64,000 nt of DNA from Wenyingzhuangia sp. 2_MG-2023 (GCF_030548295.1 NZ_JAUOSB010000001.1:496001-560000), one strand, 5' to 3'. Positions 16,156-25,341 are shown, numbered from the stretch's first letter. Numbers and translations: made by a program. The notes: generated by a model not told the origin, from the letters alone.

Positions 16156-18003
16156 ATGAAAAAAATATTAATATTAATAGGATTTTTTGCCTTCATCACA
16201 ACGTCTTGTGATCCTATGGAGGATACATATAGTGAACTTAAAGCCTCTGGAGAAATAGATCAATCATCCGTAATCTCCGGTGACTTAACCTACGAACTAA
16301 CATCAGATGATTTTGCAGACTTTGACACTAGTTCTGAAGAAGATATTTATGAAACATTTAATGCCTTTACTAGTATTGAAGATGCTGAAATAAAAATAGC
16401 CCCTTTATTGGCAGACGTACTAAGTTTAAAAGCTAAAGGCGTTAATGCACTTGTAAACGTAAAATATGTAGAAACAGGAAATATTGATGATGAAGATTTA
16501 GCCAAAGTAATCAACTCTACTACGCATGAATTACAGGATGAAGATTACCCAAGTTTTGAAACTTTAAGCAATGCTTTAACTCCTTCAGAAAATATTATTG
16601 ATGTATTAGAATCAATAGACGAGTTAAAAACAACTCAAGAAGGGGATGTTGTTAAAATTGTATACAATCAATTTGTAGAAGAGCCAAATGGTATTACTAC
16701 AGCGTACACTTTTGCTGACGAAGATTATGATTTAGTAATAACTGAATTAGCTGGTGATGCAGATTTAGCAGATGAAATTGGGAACCTATCTTACGGAAAT
16801 TTTAATAGATATACTGGTGTTACTGGATGGGACAATGATGAGCTTTTAAAAGCTTTTAATGTAGTATTAAAAAACAACTTCCCTAGTGCTAAACTTGAAC
16901 AAGTTTTTATTGTAACTGTAGAAACCTATGGTCCTACCTCCACAGAAACTTTTTATTTAAAACATAACAATAGTGGAGATTACGAATATGCTTCACAAGT
17001 AAAAGTAACCGATTATACTTTTGTTGATGAAGATTATGACACAGTAATAGCTGAATTGTCTAGTGATACAGACTTAGCTGACGAAATAGGAAATCTATCC
17101 TATGGTAACTTTAATAGATATACTGGAGACAGTGGATGGGACAATGATGAGCTTTTAAAAGCTTTTAACGCGTTCTTAAAAGTTAAATACCCTAGCACAG
17201 CAGTTACAGACAGATACTCAATTACAGTCGAAACTTACGGTCCTACTACTACAGAAACCTTTTTAGTAGAACTTACTGCAACCGGAGATTATGCATATGC
17301 CGCTCCAGTATCTTTTGAAGAAACTACTTTACCAGACACTGAAGTAATTACTGAACTTTATTTATATAACGGGGCTGATTGGGAATTAAAATCATTAGAC
17401 AATATATATATCTTAACAAGTGCTGATTATGATTTAATGGGGAATCCTGGTCCTGGTCAATACGATAACTTTAGCGACTCTGTATCACCTGAAAATTACT
17501 TGCCAGCATTCTTAAGCTCTAAATATCCTTATGCGCAAATAGAAGATTCAATGTTTGTTATTTATAAATATTATTTTGGAGGATCAGCTGGAACGCCAAA
17601 CAGAGGTACACAATTCGTTTTTGACGGTAACTCTTGGTCTGCACCAAAATCTACTCTTAAATTCACTTATAATGGAGACAAATGGCAACCAAATAACGCT
17701 ACAGATTACGAATTTATTTCGGAGGATTATGATTTAGTAGCAACTGGATTGGCTGATAATGATGACTTAACTGACGAAGTTGGAAACTTATCATATGGAA
17801 ACTTTAACAGATATTCTGGTGCTACAGGATGGGATGATAGTGAAATATTATTAGCCTTAGATGCAGTATTAAAAGTTAGATTCCCTGATACAGCAGCGGG
17901 AGGTAGATATTCTGTAACAGTAGAAACTTATGGTCCTTCTAGTACAGAAACCTTTTTGGTAGAATTAGGAGAAGATGGAAATTATAACTATGTAACTGAA
18001 TAA
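16156..18003 (+). CDS. Surface-type lipoprotein built of ~103-residue repeats
   Basis: A 615-residue lipoprotein with lipobox FITTSC (Cys18) followed by the acidic DPMEDTYSEL. I do not recognise its family. From about residue 184 it consists of repeats starting Y-x-F-x-x-E/D-DYD at about 184, 287, 418 and 518. Units 1, 2 and 4 are near-identical in the core EIGNLSYGNFNRYTG (E-V in unit 4) and in VETYGPxSTETF; unit 3 is divergent (ADYDLMGNPGPGQYDNFSD). Two weaker copies may lie at about 45-110 and 128-180 (ELTSDDF; ELQDEDY). The protein is very acidic, with few cysteines. It stands where a SusD would be, between the TonB receptor and endonuclease I, and is followed by a terminator. A substrate- or partner-binding role is inferred from position only. 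Confidence 0.85.
   Translation: MKKILILIGFFAFITTSCDPMEDTYSELKASGEIDQSSVISGDLTYELTSDDFADFDTSSEEDIYETFNAFTSIEDAEIKIAPLLADVLSLKAKGVNALVNVKYVETGNIDDEDLAKVINSTTHELQDEDYPSFETLSNALTPSENIIDVLESIDELKTTQEGDVVKIVYNQFVEEPNGITTAYTFADEDYDLVITELAGDADLADEIGNLSYGNFNRYTGVTGWDNDELLKAFNVVLKNNFPSAKLEQVFIVTVETYGPTSTETFYLKHNNSGDYEYASQVKVTDYTFVDEDYDTVIAELSSDTDLADEIGNLSYGNFNRYTGDSGWDNDELLKAFNAFLKVKYPSTAVTDRYSITVETYGPTTTETFLVELTATGDYAYAAPVSFEETTLPDTEVITELYLYNGADWELKSLDNIYILTSADYDLMGNPGPGQYDNFSDSVSPENYLPAFLSSKYPYAQIEDSMFVIYKYYFGGSAGTPNRGTQFVFDGNSWSAPKSTLKFTYNGDKWQPNNATDYEFISEDYDLVATGLADNDDLTDEVGNLSYGNFNRYSGATGWDDSEILLALDAVLKVRFPDTAAGGRYSVTVETYGPSSTETFLVELGEDGNYNYVTE
16702..18000 (+). repeat. Four tandem protein-coding repeats of about 103 codons
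   Basis: Repeat units begin near 16702, 17011, 17398 and 17704. Units 1 and 2 are directly adjacent and near-identical at the protein level, and share DNA stretches such as GGGACAATGATGAGC. Unit 3 is diverged and preceded by a spacer of about 28 residues. Confidence 0.85.
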
Positions 18004-18028
18004 ACTTTATTTTTAAAAAATAGCATCA

Positions 18029-18060
18029 AAACCAGCATTAATTTATGCTGGTTTTTTTTA
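18029..18060 (+). terminator. Terminator after the repeat lipoprotein
   Basis: A perfect 10-bp stem (18029-18038 with 18045-18054, loop TAATTT) followed by T residues. It lies between two genes of the same putative locus, 12 bases before the nuclease ATG, so it may act as an attenuator lowering nuclease expression. Confidence 0.8.
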
Positions 18061-18072
18061 AAAACACATCTC

Positions 18073-19662
18073 ATGAAAAAATATCATTTAATTGCTTTTT
18101 TTACATTATTATTCATCCAATGCTCAGATAGTGATTCTATTTCTAAGCAATTAGAAAAACCAGTAGCATATGATGACTTGTATCAAATAACTGAGAACAC
18201 TAGATTACTAATTGACGATTTTTTAGTTAATGATAAGAATACTGAAGACATTAACCTAGAAATCAATGCAACCAACATAGCTGGTACTGTAACTTTAAAT
18301 AGTGATGGAAGCATTACCTATGCACCTCAACAAAATTATACAGGAAAAGAGTCATTTGAATATACTATCTGTAACAAATCAAACACTCCACAATGTTCAA
18401 CTGCAAAAATTACTATTGAAGTTTTAGACGGATTATCTTCTATTACTGTAGATGACAGCTATAATATTGTAAAAAATAAAACAATAATTATTGATGACTT
18501 TTTAAATAACGATATTATACTAGAAGGATATTCTCTTAAATCAATTGACACTCAAACTACAAAAGGAAATGCTACATTAAATGAAAATAATAGCATAGAA
18601 TATACTCCTGTACTAGATTATATTGGTGAAGATAGTCTTACTTATACAATTTGTGATGAAAACAATGATTGTTCAACAGCTACAATAACAATAACGCTAG
18701 TAGAAGGAATTAAAGCTGTAGATGATTCCTACGAAATCTTTGAAAACACATCAATAACCTTAGATAATCTTATAGATAATGATGAGATAACAAGTAACAC
18801 AACTATTCTTTCAATTGATACGTCTTTAAGCACAGGGAATGCTAAATTAAAAAGTAATGGTGAAGTAACTTATACTTCTGAAGTTAGTTTTATTGGTACT
18901 GATACTTTTTCTTATACAATTTGTGATGATTCTGATTGTTCATCTGCAACTGTTACAATTCTTGTAAAAGAAAGTGATATTACATTTATCATTCCTGATC
19001 AACTAAAAGATTATTACAATTCAGTAAACTTTTCTACAAACCCAGAGAGTTTATCATCAGAATTAAGCAACCTTACTGCTACAAAACATACTACTATTTT
19101 ATCATATACTGATAGGCATGATTATTTATATGATGCTGACCAAGATCCTGATAATTCTGCAAATGTATTGCTAATGTATACTGGGGAAAGTAGAGATAAA
19201 AGAGAATGGACATCTAGCTTAAATCCACATAGTACCCAAACTTTTAACACAGAACATATTTACCCTCAATCATTTTTAGATGATGATTATAGAGAGGCTG
19301 ATCTACACAACCTAAGAGTTTGTGATGCTTCTTTAAATAGCTCAAGAAGTAATCGTGAATTTGTTGAAGGAAGTGGTAGTGCTGGAATTGTAAATGGAGA
19401 ATGGTATCCTGGAGATGATTGGAAAGGAGACGTTGCTAGAGTCGTTTTCTATATGAATATTAAATATGATGAAAGTATTTCTACTATTGGAGATTTAGAC
19501 ACCTTATTAGAATGGAATAAAGAAGATCCTATTTCGGATTTTGAAATTCAAAGAAATAACGTATTTCAAGGAGCCCAAGGTAACAGAAACCCCTTTATTG
19601 ACAATCCGTATTTAGCCACTATTATTTGGGGTGGAGAAAGCGCAGAAAACAAATGGGAATAA
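18073..19662 (+). CDS. Lipoprotein endonuclease I with three Ig/cadherin-like repeats
   Basis: A 529-residue secreted nuclease. The N-terminus has a lipobox-like LLFIQC (Cys17) followed by SDSDS, resembling the acidic export signal of flavobacterial surface lipoproteins. Three tandem domains of about 93 residues follow (about 32-118, 123-212, 215-298), each starting A/V-x-DD-x-Y-x-I and ending in SYTICDD...CS.ATVTI, as in tandem-95/Big_9 Ig-like modules. The catalytic part (about 310-525) matches endonuclease I: NTEHIYPQSFL with the metal-binding His, then DLHNLRVCDASLNSSRSN and DDWKGDVARVVFYMNIKY. No type IX sorting domain is present, so lipid anchoring is the likely way it is held. It would cut extracellular DNA or RNA beside the TonB receptor. 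Confidence 0.92.
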   Translation: MKKYHLIAFFTLLFIQCSDSDSISKQLEKPVAYDDLYQITENTRLLIDDFLVNDKNTEDINLEINATNIAGTVTLNSDGSITYAPQQNYTGKESFEYTICNKSNTPQCSTAKITIEVLDGLSSITVDDSYNIVKNKTIIIDDFLNNDIILEGYSLKSIDTQTTKGNATLNENNSIEYTPVLDYIGEDSLTYTICDENNDCSTATITITLVEGIKAVDDSYEIFENTSITLDNLIDNDEITSNTTILSIDTSLSTGNAKLKSNGEVTYTSEVSFIGTDTFSYTICDDSDCSSATVTILVKESDITFIIPDQLKDYYNSVNFSTNPESLSSELSNLTATKHTTILSYTDRHDYLYDADQDPDNSANVLLMYTGESRDKREWTSSLNPHSTQTFNTEHIYPQSFLDDDYREADLHNLRVCDASLNSSRSNREFVEGSGSAGIVNGEWYPGDDWKGDVARVVFYMNIKYDESISTIGDLDTLLEWNKEDPISDFEIQRNNVFQGAQGNRNPFIDNPYLATIIWGGESAENKWE

Positions 19663-19690
19663 TTTATATAGATAAACAGATCTAAACTTA

Positions 19691-19730
19691 AAAAAGCCAA
19701 TTCTAAAGATATAGAATTGGCTTTTTTATT
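19691..19730. terminator. Terminator after endonuclease I (usable on both strands)
   Basis: A perfect 15-bp stem (19691-19705 with 19712-19726, loop AAGATA) with A and T runs on either side, between the convergent nuclease genes. Confidence 0.85.
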
Positions 19731-19851
19731 TGTCTTTTTTGAAACTTTAAAACTAAAACAGGGTATATTTCAGATAACAATACTAATATCTTAAAACAAA
19801 AAGCCTTAGCTAATCACACAACTTGTAATTTATCAAAACTAGATGTCCTCC

Positions 19852-20661
19852 TTATATATTTGATAAAAATGCTTCCAACCAAGAGGATTTAGATTTAAAA
19901 ACCTCATCTAAAACTTTAGCCAAACGAACACCTCCTTTTTGCAATTGAGTTCTAACCAAAGGAAACTGTTCATACATGTATTTATAACTCAAATTTTCAT
20001 CATTTTTAGCAGACTCGTATACTTTTAAGGCCAATAATCTAGATTCATGAGCCCAATCTACCAAAGTTCCTTTTCCTAATTTTTTGTTTTCTTCTTTAGA
20101 AGTAATATCCAAATTAAAAGCCAACTCTGTATAACTCATTTTGTAATTTTCTATCATACCAGAATCCCAAAGACTGTGTAAGTTTGTAGGTTCTCCAAAC
20201 CACTTTATTTTTACTTTATTCCCTCCATAATCGTGTTTGTTACCTGTATGTAAAGGCATGTGCAAATCACCTACAAAATGCACCAACATTCTTAAATAAA
20301 AGGCTCTATCTTCTTTAGAATTTTCTTTGTTTCTAACTTCTAAAACACAAGTCTTAATTCCCTGAATAACATCTCCTTTAGGATTGATTTCATCCTCCAT
20401 GTATTTTTTATCTCCTTCAAAATTTACATAATGCCAAGGAGCAAAAGAATTGTATTTAGGATTGCTTCTAATTTCATCACCATAAATAGATACAAAGGCT
20501 AGAGATTCCCCATCTAACAACTGACTAATTTTCTTAGCTGTTTTCCTTGAAATGTGCTCATTTGCTATTTTACCAACGGTTCTATGACCAGTTTTTCCCC
20601 AATTGTTTGTTGCATTCATGCTCAATGAAAACAAAACAAAAGCCATTACTATTTTTTTCAT
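19852..20661 (-). CDS. S1/P1-family zinc-dependent nuclease
   Basis: A 269-residue exported nuclease of the S1/P1 type, which degrades single-stranded DNA and RNA and can have 3'-nucleotidase activity. The chosen ATG at 20661 gives a normal signal peptide (MKKIVMAFVLFSLSMNA); a longer frame from 20703 adds an unlikely extension. The mature protein would begin near Trp21 (NNWGKTGHRTVGKIA), the N-terminal Trp that ligates zinc in this family. Further zinc ligands lie in YGDEI, HFVGDLHMPLHTG and NLHSLWDSG. It converges on endonuclease I across a terminator. A TTG and TACATTTC (close to TAnnTTTG) precede it on the minus strand near 20668-20675. Together with the upstream block it makes four genes suited to nucleic-acid use. 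Confidence 0.93.
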   Translation of the reverse strand: MKKIVMAFVLFSLSMNATNNWGKTGHRTVGKIANEHISRKTAKKISQLLDGESLAFVSIYGDEIRSNPKYNSFAPWHYVNFEGDKKYMEDEINPKGDVIQGIKTCVLEVRNKENSKEDRAFYLRMLVHFVGDLHMPLHTGNKHDYGGNKVKIKWFGEPTNLHSLWDSGMIENYKMSYTELAFNLDITSKEENKKLGKGTLVDWAHESRLLALKVYESAKNDENLSYKYMYEQFPLVRTQLQKGGVRLAKVLDEVFKSKSSWLEAFLSNI

Positions 20662-20765
20662 TATTATTCTATTTGAAATGTACATCAATGATAAAAAAAT
20701 CAACTGAAAAAAAGATCATAAATAGATTAAGTTAAAACTATTATTTTACCATGTTCTAAAAACAA

Positions 20766-20797
20766 AAAAGCTTTCAAAAATGAATTTGAAAGCTTTT
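20766..20797. terminator. Terminator after sufD
   Basis: A perfect 13-bp stem (20766-20778 with 20785-20797, six-base loop) with A/T runs on both sides. It ends the sufBCD unit 23 bases after the sufD stop. Confidence 0.85.
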
Positions 20798-20819
20798 GTA
20801 TATTCTAAAGATAACTAAG

Positions 20820-22124
20820 TTATATCTCATCAAACTTAATGTTTACACCTAATTTATCAGCCATCATTTGATTAATTTTTTGTTTCAACGCAGGAATTTT
20901 AACTTCTTTAATTGCATCAGAACAAAAAGCAAACATTAACAAAGCTTCTGCTTCCTTAACAGGAATACCTCTTTGCTGCATGTAAAACAATGCTGATTTA
21001 TCTAACTGACCAATAGTACATCCATGAGAACATTTTACATCATCTGCAAAAATCTCTAACTGAGGTTTAGAATTGATGGTTGCATTGTCTGAAACCAACA
21101 CAGAATCATTTTGTTGATATGCATTAATTCTTTGCGCTGCTTGTTCAACAATTACTTTCCCATTAAAGACTCCTGTAGATTTACCTCCGTAAATTCCTTT
21201 ATAAGTCTCGTTAGATTGACAATCTGGTGATTTGTGAGCTACCAAAGTATGGTTGTCTACCAATTGATCTCCTTCCAAAATTGTAATTCCATTCAAAATA
21301 GAATCACACCCTGGTCCATTTTGATAAAACGACAAATTGTTTCTTGTGATATTTCCTCCAAAAGAAAATGTATACACAGAAGCAACGGTATCTCTTTCTT
21401 GTGCCACAAAAGTAGCATCTACTAGAGAAGCATCATTCTTATCATTTTGAATTTTATACAAATCAAAAATTCCGTTTTTAGCTACAAAAACTTCGGTAAC
21501 CACATTGTTAAATGTAGCAACTTCAGCAACAGATTGATGACGTTCTATAAATTTAACTTCTGCATTTTCTCCTACCAAAATTAAGTTTCTTGGCTGTAAC
21601 AACATTGCTGATGTTTCTCCAGAAGCTAAATAAATCAACTCAATAGGTTTAGAAACCGCTTTGCTTTTTGCAACATCAATCACTACACCTTCGTTGGTAA
21701 AAGCCGTATTTAAATCTGTTAAACTTGTAAATCCTTTTGCTAGTGTATTGTATTTGTTTTTAAAAACAGCTGAGTAAGTAGCATCTCCAATAGCTTCTGA
21801 CAATAACTTTACAGAAACTTCTTCAATTACATCAGACAAAGAAGCTTGAAAAACTCCATCTACAAACACCAATTTATAAGAATCCAATCCTGCAACTAAA
21901 AAAGGGTCGATGGTGGCTGCCGTTACATTTGATGCTTTTGCAGATTCTATACCATACTCATTTTTTAACACACTTCTCAAGCTGGTGTATTTCCATTCTT
22001 CATCTTTAGTAGTAGGAAATCCTTTTTGAGAAAAAGATTCAAAAGCCTCTTTCTTATAATTTTCTACAGTAACATTTTTAGAATCTCCTTTAAATGCTGC
22101 TGCTAATTTATCTTGTAAACTCAT
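20820..22124 (-). CDS. sufD: Fe-S cluster assembly protein SufD
   Basis: SufD is a scaffold partner in the SufBC2D complex that builds Fe-S clusters. The 434-residue protein begins MSLQDKLAAAFKG, has the N-terminal helical part with GFPTTKDEEWKYTSLRSV, the right-handed beta-helix core, and the family C-terminal signature KPQLEIFADDVKCSHGCTIG followed by LDKSALFYMQQRGIPVKEAE. The conserved Cys-Ser-His of KCSHG is present. It is the last gene of sufB-sufC-sufD, 95 bases after sufC, and a terminator follows. No sufS or sufE gene is found beyond it. Confidence 0.96.
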   Translation of the reverse strand: MSLQDKLAAAFKGDSKNVTVENYKKEAFESFSQKGFPTTKDEEWKYTSLRSVLKNEYGIESAKASNVTAATIDPFLVAGLDSYKLVFVDGVFQASLSDVIEEVSVKLLSEAIGDATYSAVFKNKYNTLAKGFTSLTDLNTAFTNEGVVIDVAKSKAVSKPIELIYLASGETSAMLLQPRNLILVGENAEVKFIERHQSVAEVATFNNVVTEVFVAKNGIFDLYKIQNDKNDASLVDATFVAQERDTVASVYTFSFGGNITRNNLSFYQNGPGCDSILNGITILEGDQLVDNHTLVAHKSPDCQSNETYKGIYGGKSTGVFNGKVIVEQAAQRINAYQQNDSVLVSDNATINSKPQLEIFADDVKCSHGCTIGQLDKSALFYMQQRGIPVKEAEALLMFAFCSDAIKEVKIPALKQKINQMMADKLGVNIKFDEI

Positions 22125-22219
22125 TTGTATAAGTTTTAAAAGTTATCAAGTAATGAAGTTTGTCAAGTTAATTTAGATTTCTCTTTTTAACTTTTAAGCT
22201 TCAACTTTACAACTCGAAT

Positions 22220-22960
22220 TTATTTTACTAACCAGTCGTACCCTTTTTCTTCTAACTCTAGAGCTAATTCTTTTCCTCCTGATTTGATGATTTTCCCATC
22301 CGCCAATACATGTACAAAATCTGGAACAATATAATCTAACAAACGTTGGTAGTGTGTAATTACAATTACTGCATTGTCTTTAGATTTTAACTTATTCACT
22401 CCATTAGCTACAATACGTAAAGCATCAATATCTAAACCAGAATCTGTTTCATCTAAAATAGCCAACTTTGGTTCTAACATGGCCATTTGAAAAATTTCGT
22501 TACGTTTTTTTTCTCCTCCAGAAAACCCTTCGTTTAAAGAACGAGACAAGAAATCTTTTTTAATTTCTAACAAAGCAGATTTTTCTCTAATTTTTTTCAA
22601 CATCTCTGCAGCAGGCATATCTTCTAATCCTAATGCTTTTCTTTTAGCATTGATTGCTGTTTTGATAAAGTTGGTAACCGTTACACCTGGAATTTCTACA
22701 GGGTATTGAAACGATAAGAAAATACCTTTGTGTGCTCTTTCATCTGGAGATAAATCTTCTATATTTTCTCCTTCTAAAAAAATATCACCCTCTGTAACTT
22801 CGTAATTTTCATTACCTGCAACTACAGAAGCCAATGTACTTTTACCAGCACCGTTAGGCCCCATAATAGCATGAACCTCCCCTGCTTTTACTTCTATATT
22901 CAATCCTTTTAAGATATCGTTATCTTCTACCTTAGCGTGTAAATTTTCTATTTTTAACAT
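22220..22960 (-). CDS. sufC: Fe-S cluster assembly ATPase SufC
   Basis: SufC is the ABC-type ATPase that drives conformational change in the SufBCD complex. The 246-residue protein has Walker A GPNGAGKST (about 35-43), the Q-loop FLSFQYPVEIPGV characteristic of SufC, the ABC signature FSGGEKKR, Walker B LAILDETDSGLD, and the switch histidine in VIVITHYQRLL. It has no membrane-domain partner, as expected. It lies between sufB (76 bases upstream) and sufD. Confidence 0.97.
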   Translation of the reverse strand: MLKIENLHAKVEDNDILKGLNIEVKAGEVHAIMGPNGAGKSTLASVVAGNENYEVTEGDIFLEGENIEDLSPDERAHKGIFLSFQYPVEIPGVTVTNFIKTAINAKRKALGLEDMPAAEMLKKIREKSALLEIKKDFLSRSLNEGFSGGEKKRNEIFQMAMLEPKLAILDETDSGLDIDALRIVANGVNKLKSKDNAVIVITHYQRLLDYIVPDFVHVLADGKIIKSGGKELALELEEKGYDWLVK

Positions 22961-23036
22961 CTTATTATATGCTTTTAGCTGTTAGCTATTGGCTTTTGGC
23001 CATTTAATTCTTAATCTTAGGTGTTCATTAAACTAC

Positions 23037-24485
23037 TTAACCAACCGATCCTTCTAAACTGATTTCTAATAATTTTTGTGCTTCTACCGCAAACTCCATT
23101 GGCAACTTGTTTAATACATCTTTACTAAACCCGTTTACAATTAAAGCAATTGCTTTTTCAGTATCTATTCCACGTTGGTTACAGTAAAACAATTGGTCTT
23201 CTCCAATTTTACTTGTCGTTGCTTCGTGTTCTATTTGTGCTGATTTGTTTTTTACTTCAATGTATGGAAAAGTGTGTGCTCCACATAAATCTCCCATCAA
23301 TAAAGAATCACATTGTGAAAAGTTACGTGCATTTTCTGCTTTTGCATTTACTTTTACCAAACCACGATAACTATTGTGAGAGTGACCCGCAGAAATACCT
23401 TTAGAAATAATGGTACTCTTGGTGTTTTTACCCAAGTGAATCATTTTAGTTCCTGTATCTGCCTGTTGGTAATTGTTAGTGACTGCAATGGAATAAAATT
23501 CACCAGTAGAATTGTCTCCTTTTAAAATACAAGAAGGATATTTCCATGTTACTGCAGAACCTGTTTCTACTTGTGTCCAAGATACTTTTGCATTTTTCTC
23601 ACAAACTGCTCTTTTGGTTACAAAGTTGTAAACTCCACCTTTACCCTCTGCATTTCCAGGAAACCAGTTTTGCACTGTAGAGTATTTAATTTCTGCATCA
23701 TCTAAAGCTACTAATTCAACCACCGCTGCGTGTAACTGATTTTCATCTCTACTTGGTGCTGTACATCCTTCTAAATAACTTACAAAAGAACCTTCATCTG
23801 CAACAACTAATGTTCGTTCAAATTGTCCTGTTCCTCCTTCGTTGATACGGAAGTAAGTAGACAATTCCATTGGACATGTAACTCCTTTAGGAATGTAACA
23901 GAAAGATCCATCTGTAAACACGGCCGAATTTAAAGCTGCATAAAAGTTATCTGTTTTTGGAACTACAGATCCCATGTATTTCTTCACCAATTCTGGATGC
24001 TCTTTAATAGCCTCAGAAATTGGACAGAAAATAATTCCTTTTTCGTTTAAAGTCTTTTTAAAAGTAGTAGCTACAGAAACTGAATCTACAACAATATCAA
24101 CCGCAACGTTTTGTAATTTCTTTTGCTCGTCTACAGAAATTCCTAATTTTTTGTACATCTCTAACAACTCTGGATCTACATCATCTAAAGTTTTGTTAGG
24201 ATCTGATTTTTTAGGTGCTGAATAGTAACTAATTGCCTGAAAATCTGGCTTTTCATAACGCACATTTGCCCATTCAGGCTCGTCCATGTCTAACCATTTA
24301 CGAAAAGCGTCTAAACGCCATTCCGTCATCCATTCAGGCTCTTCCTTTTTTAAAGAAATTGCTCTAATTACATCTTCATTCAGTCCTTTAGGAAAAGTTT
24401 CAGCATCTAAATAAGTATAAAATCCATATTCATACTCTTTCGTTTTTAGCTCTTCTCTTAAATTGTCTTCTGTATACTTACTCAT
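23037..24485 (-). CDS. sufB: Fe-S cluster assembly protein SufB
   Basis: SufB is the main scaffold on which the nascent cluster forms. The 482-residue protein has the family motifs [15 protein letters not shown] near the N-terminus, [17 protein letters not shown] in the core, the cysteine-containing [23 protein letters not shown], and the C-terminal [25 protein letters not shown] and [20 protein letters not shown]. The length is normal. It is the first of sufBCD; a 329-base gap separates it from the upstream A-type carrier on the same strand. No perfect TAnnTTTG box was found directly upstream, only AT-rich near-matches. Confidence 0.97.
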   Translation of the reverse strand: MSKYTEDNLREELKTKEYEYGFYTYLDAETFPKGLNEDVIRAISLKKEEPEWMTEWRLDAFRKWLDMDEPEWANVRYEKPDFQAISYYSAPKKSDPNKTLDDVDPELLEMYKKLGISVDEQKKLQNVAVDIVVDSVSVATTFKKTLNEKGIIFCPISEAIKEHPELVKKYMGSVVPKTDNFYAALNSAVFTDGSFCYIPKGVTCPMELSTYFRINEGGTGQFERTLVVADEGSFVSYLEGCTAPSRDENQLHAAVVELVALDDAEIKYSTVQNWFPGNAEGKGGVYNFVTKRAVCEKNAKVSWTQVETGSAVTWKYPSCILKGDNSTGEFYSIAVTNNYQQADTGTKMIHLGKNTKSTIISKGISAGHSHNSYRGLVKVNAKAENARNFSQCDSLLMGDLCGAHTFPYIEVKNKSAQIEHEATTSKIGEDQLFYCNQRGIDTEKAIALIVNGFSKDVLNKLPMEFAVEAQKLLEISLEGSVG

Positions 24486-24814
24486 TTTAATCTTATTAAA
24501 AGATTTAAGAATTGAAAGATTAAAAAATTATTTAATCTTCCTATTTTTCAAATACTTGATGAAATTTGCTAATTGCGTTTGCTATTTCCATCATTTTCTT
24601 TATTATTTCATCCCCATTATATTTAATGCGAATTTGTTTCAAACGAACTGCAATAATAATCAAAATTCTACATTCCTCACAGGTCTTTTGTCATATCTAA
24701 AAACTTAACAAAATTCTGCTTAATTGCAATTCAAAACCTCCAGTTATATCAATTAAATACTGATAAAAATTGTATTTGATGTTATTAGCTTTTTTGTCTA
24801 TTTACATCAAACAA
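24486..24814. other. Intergenic gap between the A-type carrier gene and sufB
   Basis: This 329-base stretch lies upstream of sufB. On the minus strand an open frame of about 49 codons ends at the TAG at 24541-24543. It encodes AVRLKQIRIKYNGDEIIKKM and MEIANAISKFHQVFEK but has no ATG at its upstream end (internal ATGs exist near 24593). It could be a decayed gene or chance. No convincing promoter box or terminator was seen. Confidence 0.4.
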
Positions 24815-25144
24815 TTACAAAGAGAAACTCTCTCCACATCCACAAGTTCTGTTAGCATTAGGATTGTTAAACACAAATCCTGTTCCATTCAAACCTCCAG
24901 AATATTCCAAAGTAGTTCCTACTAAGTACAAAAAGCTTTTTTTATCAACAATAATTTTCACACCATTGTCTTCAAATACTTTATCGCCATCTTGTTGCTC
25001 TTTGTCAAACTTTAGATCGTATGACAATCCAGAACATCCTCCACTCTTTACTCCTACCCTAACAAAATCTTGGACAGCATCATAACCGTCATCGGTCATC
25101 AATTCTACCACTTTTTTCTTAGCTATATCTGATACTTTTATCAT
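24815..25144 (-). CDS. A-type iron-sulfur carrier (HesB/IscA/SufA family)
   Basis: A 109-residue A-type carrier that holds and passes on Fe-S clusters. The three ligand cysteines are in SGGCSGLSYD (about Cys37) and the C-terminal TCGCGESFSL (Cys102 and Cys104). The first part, IKVSDIAKKKVVELM, and the middle, FLYLVGTTLEYSGGLNGTGF, are typical. Subfamily (SufA, ErpA or IscA) cannot be decided from sequence alone; the position upstream of sufBCD on the same strand supports a Suf role. Its promoter box lies at 25174-25181, back to back with that of thiL. Confidence 0.94.
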   Translation of the reverse strand: MIKVSDIAKKKVVELMTDDGYDAVQDFVRVGVKSGGCSGLSYDLKFDKEQQDGDKVFEDNGVKIIVDKKSFLYLVGTTLEYSGGLNGTGFVFNNPNANRTCGCGESFSL

Positions 25145-25173
25145 AACTTTATAGATTAAATCTAAACTTGATG

Positions 25174-25181
25174 CAAATTTA
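25174..25181 (-). promoter_or_regulatory. -7 promoter box for the A-type carrier gene
   Basis: TAAATTTG on the minus strand matches TAnnTTTG, 29 bases before the ATG. Confidence 0.65.
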
Positions 25182-25257
25182 CCATTTTTAAACTGATTTT
25201 TATCATAAGCTAGATGAATAATATTTATATCACCATAGACATCATCAATCTAAAATG

Positions 25258-25265
25258 TATCTTTG
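25258..25265 (+). promoter_or_regulatory. -7 promoter box for thiL
   Basis: TATCTTTG matches TAnnTTTG. The leader to the thiL ATG is about 70 bases, longer than at other genes here; I saw no riboswitch structure in it. Confidence 0.6.
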
Positions 25266-25341
25266 CAACCCTTAATTTAGACACATTAATAATTGTCTAT
25301 TTAGTAGGATAAATCATCAAACCTTTCAACCTTAAAAAATT

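Noticed and set aside
16156-18003. Calling the repeat lipoprotein a SusD
   Set aside because: It follows a TonB receptor but shows no TPR helices or SusD motifs; it is a beta-type, acidic repeat protein.
25266-25341. TPP riboswitch before thiL
   Set aside because: The leader is too short and lacks the conserved TPP elements (CUGAGA, ACCUGA-like).
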